This document shows, in pieces, positions 10,948 to 21,204 of a stretch of DNA of 64,000 nt (positions are counted from its first letter, which is position 1; every line of letters starts with the position of its first letter). Origin of the DNA: Prunus persica. Its lineage: Eukaryota > Streptophyta > Magnoliopsida > Rosales > Rosaceae. The notes under the pieces are model-generated. The model saw nothing but the letters and a program-made list of their open reading frames with translations. It ran no database searches and was not told where the DNA came from. A program made the position numbers and the translations under genes. The DNA lies in assembly GCF_000346465.2 (NCBI RefSeq), contig NC_034009.1, forward strand, positions 2,571,399 to 2,635,398, written 5' to 3'.

Positions 10948-11605
10948 ACCACTTGTTTGTATAGGCCATAGGATTTGTTTCATCTCATTGTAGCCCTTCT
11001 TTGTCATATATATTTCTTTCCTTTTTTTCTTCAGAACAGAAACAAGAAATTGCAGTGTCAATAGAAAAGGAAACAAACTGGATAGAACATAGCAGTACAA
11101 TATTAAAAACTTACTCTCATTATGTTGTCTTTCCATTGGAAGAAGTGGGATTAGAGTTGGGAAACAGTTGTATCAAACTGGAATTATAAAACGGATATAC
11201 ATTTACTTGTAAAGTTGAAGGATTAGCAGAAGGAATTACTACTTTTTCTGTCGATTTTGTCCAAATTGATGTCCAAATTGATGATGATGTGAATTGGTTA
11301 GTGGCAGAAAGATCCTCATGAGTTTGTAATATTATTGAGGAGAAAGGCAGAGAATATATGCTTTTTTCCTTCCAGTTTTCCACTATGAGTTAGCTAACAA
11401 TGATTTTGCATACAATAACTTAAACTATATCTGTATTGTTGGTGTGGCATCTTGCCACTACATCTTCATTTTCTTTTCTAATACCAAAACAATAGCATGC
11501 TTGCTTCCAGTGAGCAAATTGCCATCTAAGTTCAGTGGTCCTCACTCCTCATATGTCTACTTGATGCATTTTGTTCGAATCCCACTGGAGGTATGCTATT
11601 TTATA

Positions 11606-12058
11606 CAAAAAGCTACAGGAACCCATGGCTTGCTGGAAAGTGTGTCCATTTATTATATCAGTTTTATTAAACAAGTGTGCTTTAATCTTGCTTATGTTTG
11701 AGCAAGACACTTGCTTTGTGTCATTGGTATTTGTAATAGTTTGGTAGGTATGTGTATTTGTGGAATGTGGTGTTGGCATAGGTCTGCAACAAATTAAACC
11801 TTGTGTCTTTCAAAGCAGTCTTCTCTGAAATTGATGGACCATCATATTGTGGGATAAGCGGCAGCAAGCAAGGCTGCAAGAGAAGTGTGTCTGTCTACCA
11901 ACAAAAGTAAGTGGAAGCAGACAATGTTGGGTTAGTGGTTAGTGAGGGCCCAATGGCAGGTGAAAGTCAGAGAATCCCAATAACCTATCAGGCACTACTT
12001 TAGACACATTGTCATCGCTTATCATAACCCATTTGTCTCTCTAAAACTAAATTTAGAA
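11606..12058 (+). repeat. Orphan copy of the UMAMIT 3' flank (left part)
   Basis: This stretch aligns with 20059-20433, the 3' flank of the intact UMAMIT gene. Shared landmarks include AGGAACCCATGGCT, GTTTGAGCA, CAGGTGAAAGT and ACACATTGTCATC. No UMAMIT exon precedes it here. It is therefore the remainder of a duplicated copy whose gene was deleted, or a duplication that began in the flank. It is cut off at 12058 by the nested insertion. Confidence 0.75.
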
Positions 12059-12486
12059 GAAAAACACTCGAGTGCAACTTAAAAAACTTATGTGAAATAG
12101 CGATACAATTAAAGACTGTCACGTTAGAAAGATATCAGGGGTGGTATATCGCGATTGGAGGATAGTAAAAGAGTGGTGCTAAACAAATTATAAAATTAAT
12201 TGAGTATACCTTATAATTTAAGTTAATTTTAATATTTTAATCAAATTGTAAAATTAATTAAGTGCACTCTATTTAACTACCAAAATAGCTCTAGTACAAC
12301 ACTCTAAGAGCAAGTCCAGCGCATCGCCCAAACCGAGTGAAAGGGCCCCCAGGCCAGCCCGAAGTAGCTCCAGCGCGAGAAAGGAAGCCCGGGCAGCAGC
12401 TGGGTCCCACGAGCCTGGGCAGGCCCAATGGCAACTTCAGCCTGGGCTTGAGCCCGAGTTGGCTGACGTCAGCGTACGCAGAATTC

Positions 12487-12541
12487 AAATTTTTTTTACC
12501 GTTGACGCGTGAATTACACGCGCCAACGGTAAAAAAAATTT
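12487..12541. repeat. Subterminal hairpin of the Harbinger element
   Basis: Two arms of about 25 bp around a 5-bp loop: ACCGTTGACGCGTG, then AATTA, then CACGCGCCAACGGT, extended by matching T and A runs, with one mismatch. It is near the left end and could be a transposase-binding or regulatory site. This role is inferred. Confidence 0.7.
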
Positions 12542-13001
12542 AAACTCCACGCGCTGACGTCAGCCCTGACAGCAACCAACGGTAAAAAGCCACGTGTCGC
12601 GCCAGGGACGCTCCTATGGATTTTTTTCCAGAAATCCGACGGTCCTCTTTTTTTTGCTAAAAAAATTGCAAAAAAATTCTGAAAAATTCTGAAATTTTTT
12701 AAAAAAAATACCAAAAAATTCAATATTTTTTCCCTATAAATACCTAACCATTTTATTTACTTTCCACACAAAATCTTCATACAATTCTTCTCCATCCCCA
12801 ATATTTTTTACTCTCCACTCACATTATTCACTTTTCTCACCAATTCTCCACACAAACTATTCTCCTTCCAATATTTCTTACTCTTCACTCATATTTTTCA
12901 CTTCCCACACCAATTCTCCATACAAACTCTTCTCCTTCCAATATTTTTTATCCTCCACTCACATTTTTCTACTACTTTCCATTTGTAAAAAAAAAAAAAA
13001 A

Positions 13002-14077
13002 ATGGCCTCTTCTGTCGAAACCGGGGATTCGTGGTCAACTCAGGAAGATATTGCGTTGTGTCACTCTTGGGTGAACATTAGTCATGACCCTATCACGGGC
13101 AATGAGATGAAGTTCCATCATATGTGGAGCAAAATTCATGGAGAATTTTGTCAAAGATCGGGTTCCATTCGGACCGAAATGGCGTTGTCTAGTAGATGGA
13201 AACTTCTGAATAAAGATTTAGGCAAATGAAGAAATGCCTTGACAAAAGCAAGGGAGAACATTCGAAGCGGTCAAAATCTATCCGATGAGGTAAAATATTT
13301 ATAATACCATTTTCATCAATTTAATGTAACTTTTTATTTTTGACATATTCTATTTCTTTTTCTTGCATAATTTTTTTTTTCTTTTTGCATGTCCAATTTG
13401 TCTATATTTTCTTGCATAATTAATTTTATTGTTGCAATTCAAATTAGTTTTATTTTCTTGCATAATATAATATTTTTTCTTGCACTTTCAATTATTTATT
13501 TTTAATAGATCATACAAGCACAAATGTGGTTTGGTGCCATGGGGCAAGGCAAAAAAAATTTCGTGCATTTCCAATGTTGGGAAGTTGTGAAGGATTGTTC
13601 GAGATTTAAAATTATTCTCACCGGTCCTTCGGTTGTGTTGAATGAGACACCACTCCATGATTCACCATCAACCGATTCGTCATTGGATCCCCAATGGAAA
13701 CGGAGTCACCACTCCCACGTCCGCCGAGACCGATTGGGAGAAAGGCGGCAAAGGCCAAGAGAAGGGCCACTTCGAACATTGATTGTGTTCAAATATTCGA
13801 GCAAATAGCTAAGAACAACTCTCTAAGATTGGAGAGAGACTTGAGGAGAGATGAAGCGGACAAGGCACGATTGGAAGCCTTTGCAATTGAAAAGCAACAT
13901 GCAAAAGAAAAAGACGACGATGAGAGAGAGATGAAAATCATGGCCATGGATACGAGCCATATGTCTCATGAAACAAAGGCCTATTGGAAGCATAAATGAA
14001 GGGATGTGATGAGAAGAAAACTTTTCCATGACGACGGACCTAGCAATACGGATTGGCTAAATGATGAAAACCATTAG
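13002..14077 (+). pseudogene. Harbinger Myb/SANT-like DNA-binding ORF, disabled
   Basis: Exon 1 (13002-13289) reads MASSVETGDSWSTQEDIALC and HMWSKIHGEFCQRSGSIRTE, a trihelix/Myb-like domain related to the second protein of PIF/Harbinger elements. Exon 2 starts at 13509 after a GT-AG intron and ends with a charged coiled-coil-like segment (about 13800-13995) of the NAM-associated type. Three lesions are visible: TGA at 13227-13229 where TGG is expected, a frame change near 13690, and TGA at about 13996-13998 before a readable tail that ends at 14077. In the family this protein helps the transposase bind the ends and enter the nucleus. Confidence 0.75.
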
Positions 14078-14396
14078 ATTGTATTGTTGTATTTTTTTAT
14101 AATTGTTGTATTTTTTTTAAATTGTTGTATTATCCTTTAATTTGTTGTATTGTTTCTTTTTTATTCAATCAAAAAAGCATTCTATAATTGGACTATTTAT
14201 TAAAAACATTTGAGCATTCCTCACAAAGATTAATTAAAAACAAACCTTCATTTATTGCAAACAACACACAAAACAAACCACACATAAAAACATAATAATA
14301 AAAAAGACCTCGCAATAATTCCACAAAACACCACACACAAAAACAAAGCATAATTAAAAACAAAGCATAATTCCAAACAAAGCACGAATCTAGCCT

Positions 14397-15720
14397 TCAT
14401 CCATTGTGATTGCCTTTCATCTGCCACAAGTGCTCGATCAAGTCAACTTGACGTCTTTCGTGAACATATGAAGATTGCATTTCTTGATAACGATCAATCA
14501 TGGGGTTGTTGAATCGACCATCCTGAAGTAACGGTTCGGGCTCCATTGGTAGTCCATTTGGTCTCATCGGCCTTTCATATATTCTTGTCAATGCCGTGTT
14601 CATAGGATCGGGTTCAAACACCTCTGGAGCATCGTAGTCATACTCATCCTCCACAATCATGTTGTGGAGGATGATGCAAGTCATCATAATACTCCTCAGC
14701 ACCTCCTCGTCTAGCATCCGAGCAGCACCCCTGATAATTGCCCAACGAGCTTGCAAGATACCGAAACACCTTTCCACATCTTTCCTGTAACCTTCTTGAA
14801 AGGAAGCAAAGCTTCTTTCCTTCTCGGATTGGGGATTCAAAATTGTTTTCACGAATGTCGTCCACCTAGGATAAATTCCGTCGGCAAGGTAGTATGCACC
14901 AGAGTATACGGTATTGTTGATTTGGTATGTGACCTGAGGGGAATGACCTCGCAATACCTCGTCGAACACCGGGGATTGACCAAGGACATTAAGGTCATTC
15001 TGAGATCCGGCAACCCCAAAAAAGGCATGCCAAACCCAAGTGTCGAATGAAGCTACGGCCTCCAAAATGATACTTTTTTGGCCCTTCCGATTCCCATACT
15101 CTCCTTGCCACGTAGTAGGACAATTCTTCCATTGCCAATGCATGCAATCGATGCTTCCGATCATTCCTGGGAAACCTCGAGCCTAGCCTTTTTGTAGAAG
15201 TCTTTGCAGGTCCCTCGGAGTGGGTTTGCGAAGGTACTCCCTCGTGTACAAATTTTCCACTGCATCAAAGAATCTCACCAAGCACTCTAGGATAGTAGAT
15301 TTTCTCATCCTTGCAATCTCATCCACCTGCTCTGCAGATGCCCCATAAGCAAGCATCCGCAAAGCAGCTGTAAGTTTTTGCTCCGGGATAAGACCCAAAA
15401 ACTCCAACAGCATCATGCTTTTGAATGAAGTATGTGTCGTAATTACAAATATCATGCATGATTTTTTGGAACAAATGTGGCTGCATTCTATATCTCTCTC
15501 GAAACTTATGAGCAGGATATAACGAATTTGGGATAAAGTAATCCTCCAAGAGATTCTTACCCCGAGACTCTCTGCGTCTGTCCACATTCGGGGCACGACG
15601 ACGATGGTGTTGGCTTGATTGATTCATCATACACACCGCCGCTACTTCAAGCATTTCTTCCTCTTCTTCATTGGCGTCCCGATCTTCTTCCTCACGTCTA
15701 CGCCGGATTTCTTCTCATTC
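14397..15720 (-). pseudogene. Harbinger DDE transposase (HARBI1-like), disabled
   Basis: Read on the minus strand, the N-terminal part (15654 down to about 15405) and the helix-turn-helix part (KLTAALRMLAYGASAEQVDE) are in different frames, so a frameshift lies near 15400. A TAG follows LLQKG at about 15183. The catalytic half (15164-14397) is intact: the first Asp in IGSIDCMHW, the second Asp in YYLADGIYPRW and the Glu in VERCFGILQARWAI. A further TGA is visible near 15720, upstream of the acidic EEERR region. The enzyme would cut and paste elements with TWA target sites. It cannot be active here, but it could once have moved the related MITEs in this window. Confidence 0.82.
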
Positions 15721-15872
15721 TTTCTGTTGCCTCTCCAACACCCTCCTGAAGTTTGATATTGAGAGTATAATGTGTTTTGTAAAATTTGATAAATGAAGGA
15801 ATATATCAGAGATTGTGTGAGAGGAGTGGTGTTGATGGTGTAGTTTTATAGAGGAATTCAGAAGATAGAGAT

Positions 15873-16170
15873 GACACGTGGCATAATTTTAGAGGGTGAA
15901 AATCTTATCTGAAATCTGAGATCACTATTTGTAAAAAAATATCTGAAAATCTTATCAGACATGGGACACGTGGCACAATTTTAGAGGGTGAAAATCTTAT
16001 CTGAAATATGAGATTATAATTTTTTAAAAATATCTGAAAATCTTATCTGACATGGGACACGTGGCACAATTTTAGAGGGTGAAAATTTTATCGGAAATCT
16101 GAGATTATAATTTGTATTAATGAATATCCGAAAATTTTATCTGGAATAAGACACGTGGCAACCGAGATTC
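15873..16170. repeat. Tandem repeat, about 92-bp unit, inside the Harbinger element
   Basis: Three full units plus a partial fourth, each beginning ACACGTGGCA and containing AATTTTAGAGGGTGAAAAT, start at about 15873, 15965, 16056 and 16150. Each unit therefore carries a CACGTG G-box core. They are upstream of the transposase start and may be its promoter repeats (inferred). Confidence 0.85.
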
Positions 16171-16897
16171 TCATCCGAAAATCTTATTCGAAAATTTAAT
16201 TACAAAAGATTATCAAAATTAATGATTTAAAGTATAAAAAAATAGGAAATAAAGTACAATGAATAGTAATTGCCCTAGACTTGCCCTAGACTTTGCCCTT
16301 GTGGGTGGAACCACAAATGGCAAGGCTGACACTATTCACGTGAATAGTGACAGCCCTTGCTTGCCCTTGCCTTAGACTTTGCCCTAAGGGGTGGAGTTGC
16401 TCTAATACCAATCATAAACCAGATTTTTCTTTTTACATGAATTTGTGCCATCTTTTCAGATTTTGGATTTCATCAAAATCTTTAATTTCATAATACCAAT
16501 CATAAACTAGTACTCGTTGCGTTATTCATGAGCACCAAGCAATACGAAGACTTTTCTACGTCTGATAAGGGTTGAATATAGTGAGTAAGGTGTACTTATT
16601 AAAATTTTATTTGTTTCACAATTCAATATATCTTTTTTGGTCATTTTATATTAAGGTAAATGAGCAATTCAATAAATAGTTTTGGTAGTAGGGTATACTC
16701 AGTTAATTTTAGGGTTCGTTTAGCAGCACTCTAGTAAAATAGTGTTATTCCCGTTTTACACAAGTGTTACTTATGTGGAAATGAGATAACACTGTTTTAT
16801 TATTCTCGACCAATCAGAGTATGTCACACGTGATAATTTTTCTACTTGTCATACCATGATTGATCGAAAATATCCCTGTTTCACACAAGTTTTTTTG

Positions 16898-17693
16898 AAT
16901 TTAGAGAGGCTCTAATAATCATGACCTGTACAACTCCTTAACAAAATGATTCCCACATGGGAAAGTATTTTGAAAATCTGAAAGATGAATATATGAAGTG
17001 TTGTCTCTTTCCAGTGTGGTCCTGGAAAATAGTGAATAGGAAGTTGTGTCTTTGATACCGGATCCAGATATTGCGGGTTGGGTTGAGCTCAGCAGAAGCT
17101 AATTCTTTCAAGGTGTGGTGGTGGGAGTTTGCTTAATGAAAAGCCTTCCTTAGACATCTGATTTTTCTGATTGCAGTTTTATAAGTATAGCATACGATGT
17201 TTTTTTGTTCTGATTTTTCTGAATTTTTGGAATGGTTCCCTAATAATATCAATGACGCAAAAGTCATATTCCAAATGGATATAATGACATAAACGATTAT
17301 TGAGTAAGTAGAACAAATTCCATAAGCAGACAATTTACCTCCTTTCATGACAATGGACCAGCACATAATAACTTCTTAAAAAATCCATAAAAGTATGTTC
17401 TCATTAGAATTCCCTTATAATCTTCCATCAGGGTATGAGAATATTGGATTAATTGATCAGGGCCATGCATGGTATCTTCTACTATTCCCCTATCTATTCT
17501 ATAATATGAAGACAGGAAATTGTTATCACATCAGAGGAACTTAATCAAGAACCTGATACTGTCAACATGAAACAAGAACCAAGACTCAAACTATTCCACC
17601 ATCCTCTATATAAACACATGCATGATGTGCTCCTCCAGCTTTGTCAAGAATTGAAATAGGAGAAGGAAGAAAGGGCACCAACCAGAGGAGGTG
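16898..17693 (+). promoter_or_regulatory. Upstream region of the intact UMAMIT gene
   Basis: The left part (16898-17170) is homologous to 20424-20720 and the right part (about 17520-17693) to 21055-21204, so the upstream region was duplicated with the gene. A TATA box, CTCTATATAAAC, lies at 17604-17615, about 80 bp before the start codon. The second copy has CTCTATATGAAG at the same place. Confidence 0.65.
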
Positions 17694-19904
17694 ATGGCAC
17701 AGGTGGCATGTAATGATCTTAGGGGAATTTACAAGAAGTTCAAGCCACACCTCCTCATGGTTTTAGCTCAGATGGGCTATACATTTCTGTATTTTATCAC
17801 AGAAGCTTCCTTCAATCATGGGATGAACCCTCATGTCTACATAACTTATCGACATATTGTGGGCGGTGTAGTGATGTTCCCTTTTGCCTATGTTCTTGAA
17901 AGGTATAATAGGGCAACATTCTTTTGTCAAATATCTGGCATGTTATGTCATATTAAAACTACCATCATGCGTTGAACTGTGTGTCCATTCAATCAATTAT
18001 CTAGCAAGATCAACAGTTTAGAAACATAACATCTCAGACGGTCTGGTACGAGAATATTTTTGCTTCTACACATAACTTTTAACATTTCTACATGCATATT
18101 GTCATTTAAGTTATGCGTTTAACTATTAATCTTTGATTCTCCTCCTGCAGAAAAGACAGACCAAAGCTCACATTAGCTCTTTTCTTGGAACTTTTTGTTC
18201 TTTCGCTTCTGGGGTAAGGACATGCAGAACCCATATATGTTTCTGGATAAAGGCAAAAATAAAGAGCTAGCTAATTAAGTGTCTTTGTCAATGGCTGCAG
18301 GGTGGGTTTGACTTTAAACATGTACTTTGCAAGCTTAAGATATACCTCTCCTACATTCCTTGCATCAATAATCAACACCATAGCTTCCGTAACTTTTGTA
18401 ATTGCGATTGTACTCAGGTTAGTGAACCTCTTAATTAATCCAGAAATCCGAAGCATCAAGTCATGTTTTACCCTTGATAAATTACCTTTGAATTCAGGTT
18501 GGAGGTTCTTAATCTTCGAAATCCTCGTGGGTTAGCGAAAGTTTTGGGAACCCTCGTCTCCTTAGCTGGTGTAATGACCATGACATTGTACAAGGGGCCT
18601 ATTGTGAGAAATTTATGGCATCCATTAATCCATGTCGAAGGAAAATTCTCCATCCATGAGAACTGGTTGAAGGGTTCAATTCTTACTGTTGCAAGCTGCA
18701 TATCATGGTCTATCTGGTACATTATGCAGGTTTTAGCCCTTACTCAAACCTATATTGTACATTGTGAAACATACACAACTATTACATATATGTGACACTA
18801 AAGATGGAATTTCTGATAATTCATAAGGTGATCTTGAAATAATTTTCTGATAAAAAAAAATGTAGGCAATTACATTGAAAAGATATCCTGCACAACTGTC
18901 ACTGACTACATGGATGAGCTTTATAGGGGCAGCACAATCAGCTGTCTTCACAGTGTGTATAGAACATAGACGAGCTGCTTGGACAATTGGATTCAACATC
19001 GACCTCTGGTCCATATTATATGCTGTAAGTCTAATAAGAAAGTATGAAATGTTGCTTTACAGTAAGATTGATTGTTCTAATGTGGGTGGTGTATGGCAGG
19101 GAGTAGTGTGCTCTGGTCTTATAATCTTCATTCAACTATGGTGCACAGAAGAGAAGGGGCCAGTTTTCGTGACCATGTTTAATCCCGTTTCAACAATATT
19201 GGTGGCTGTTCTAGCATACTTCGTCCTCGGTGAAAGACTTTATACCGGCAGGTAACGTTTTGCATTATTCACCCTAATGCGCATTTACAGGTAGTTTCAT
19301 GTATCTAGAGTTTAACCAAGGCATTGCAGGTATGCAAGGTTTCCTCATTGTCCAAAATGAAAACTTAGTATAATACATCAATAAAAGCAGTTTCCAGTTA
19401 CTACTTTCAAGTAGTGGGTGCGCATGCGCATCCAATTGGGTAGACGGATCACATTTTCATGCCACATAAGTGAATCGCATTATGTGACACATAGGATCCA
19501 TTTGTTATACTTTAATTATTATTACCAATTAGTAATTGAAACTTAACGTATCACATAATTTGATTCACTAATGTAGTCTAAAAATATGATTATTCGCTAA
19601 TTCGTCCAAATGTATGATTGTTTTAGCATTAATATATCCAATTTTAACTGCGAGAGTGGGTTAAAAGTAGAGGGAGGTAGTGGCTTGGATGTTCTAACAG
19701 TTCATATGTGGTTTGTTGATCAGCATACTAGGGGCATTTATTGTCATCCTTGGCCTGTACTTGCTGTTGTGGGGAAAAGAAGGAGATGAAGTATACATCA
19801 AGTCAGAAGAGTCCTCTTATCAAACAACATATGAAGAGCACAAGGATAATAACATACAGAAAATCACTTCAGCTAAGAAGGATGTGCTACATGGTGAACC
19901 CTAA
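17694..19904 (+). CDS. WAT1-related (UMAMIT, EamA/nodulin MtN21 family) transporter
   Basis: Seven exons, 17694-17902, 18151-18213, 18301-18417, 18498-18729, 18866-19024, 19100-19251 and 19724-19904, total 1113 bp and 370 aa with consistent phases and GT-AG introns. The protein has about ten hydrophobic segments in two EamA halves. It starts with KFKPHLLMVLAQMGYTFLYF and ends with VAVLAYFVLGERLYTGSILG and a hydrophilic tail, the usual WAT1-related layout. Family members export amino acids or auxin-like compounds at the plasma or vacuolar membrane; the substrate here is unknown. The ATG at 17694 was chosen because MAQVACNDL aligns with the second copy. A damaged tandem duplicate follows at 21205. 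Confidence 0.92.
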
Positions 19905-20058
19905 AGGTTAGATTGGATCATTCCCTAGAATCCATTGAGAGAGGGAATCGAAAACCAATAAAACTGTGAACAAGAAGAAGATGATGAAAGTAACAAGAAA
20001 AGTTGTGCGAGCAAACAAGGGAGGAAGAGAAAGGAAGTCCGCTTTAAACTTGCTCATA

Positions 20059-20720
20059 CACAAGCTGCAGGAACCCATGGCTCGCTCGAAAAAGTGTCCA
20101 TTGATTAATGCATCATTTTTCCTATAGAAGTCTACTTTAAACTTCCTTATGTTTGAGCAGGACACTTTCTGTGTCATTTGTAATATTTTGTTAGCTCTTT
20201 TATTTATGGAATGCGATCTTGGCATAGGGTCTGCAGCAGCAAGAGAAGTGTTATTTACAATTGTGTCAACAACAAATGGTTACCAAAATAAGTCAGTGGA
20301 AGCAGATGGATGTTGGCTTAGTGTTTGGTTACTGGCAGGTGAAAGTTAGAGAACCCCAATATGCCTTCTTTAAACACATTGTCATCCCTTATTATTAACC
20401 CATTAATTTGTCTCTTTAACTAAATTTAGAGGCTATTAATCATGATCTGCAGAAATTCCTTAACCAAAATGATTCCCACTTGGGAAAGTAAGTATTTTCT
20501 TAATCTGAAAGATGCATGTTTGAGTTGTTGTCTGTTTTCAGTGTGGTCCTGGAAATAGTGAGTGGGAAGTTGTGTGCTCAGCAGAAGCTTCTCTTTCGAA
20601 GTGTGGTGTGGTGGGCGTTATTGCTTTCGTAAAACTAAAAAGCCTAACTTCTTCAGACATCTGATTTTTCTTTCTCTTTTTTTTTTGGTATATAGGCATC
20701 TGATTTTTCAGATCGCAGTT
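20059..20720 (+). repeat. Undisturbed UMAMIT 3' flank / 5' flank unit
   Basis: This segment joins, without interruption, sequences that are separated at the upstream copy (11606-12058 and 16898-17170). It acts as the empty-site reference for the nested transposon. No gene is visible within it. Confidence 0.75.
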
Positions 20721-21204
20721 TGTTAAGTACTGCACGCAATGTGACCCTATGCTGTCATGAAAAAATAAAAAAAATTGAAGTAGGGGGACAAAATAATTTC
20801 TTATTAAAGAAGGTGTTATCCACACTCTCGCAATGCTTTTAAGAAAGCATTATTCGTACTACTGTAGTATTCTATAATCAATCATATACAAGGATGTTTT
20901 AGTGCATAAACCAAATTTATGGATGCATGATTTTCACTCACATCAATAATAAAGTCTTCAGTTGTAATAAGATTCTCGAATAATTCCCCGAAATCTATGG
21001 TGCAAAAATCATATTCCAAATTACATACCCAATATTATTATATTGAGCAATTTAATCAAGAACCTGATACTGTCAACATGAAACAAGAATCAAGACTCAA
21101 CTATTCTATTACCCTCTATATGAAGAGAACATGCATGATGTGCTCCTCCATCTTGTCAAGAATTGAAACTTCAGAAGGACGAAAGGGACCAACCAGTGGA
21201 GGTT

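Larger units (their letters stand above)
12308..16402. mobile_element. PIF/Harbinger transposon, about 4.1 kb, coding but disabled
   Basis: The termini are GAGCAAGTCCAGCGC on the left and, read inward from the right, GAGCAACTCCACCCC. They are flanked by TAA duplications (12305-12307 and 16403-16405). It carries the two genes of this superfamily in convergent orientation: a Myb/SANT-like ORF (13002-14077, plus) and a DDE transposase (14397-15720, minus). Both have stops and frameshifts. The subterminal regions match the smaller elements at 8882-9319 and 42049-42551. It lies inside an older insertion (12059-16897). Confidence 0.88.
12059..16897. mobile_element. Outer inserted element hosting the Harbinger transposon
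   Basis: The duplicated UMAMIT flank is interrupted between 12058 and 16898 and then resumes. The flanking AATTTAGAA/AATTTAGAG pair (12050-12058 and 16898-16906) corresponds to a single AATTTAGAG in the uninterrupted paralogue near 20433, giving a 9-bp target-site duplication. Near-terminal inverted similarity is visible: AAAAAACTTATGTGAAATAG at about 12083 versus the reverse complement of sequence at about 16872-16895. The 9-bp duplication suggests a Mutator-like element. Its own length was about 740 bp before the Harbinger element entered it. Confidence 0.6.

Noticed and set aside
17691..17693. GTG as start codon of the UMAMIT gene
   Set aside because: The ATG at 17694 aligns with the start of the second copy and is the normal eukaryotic choice.
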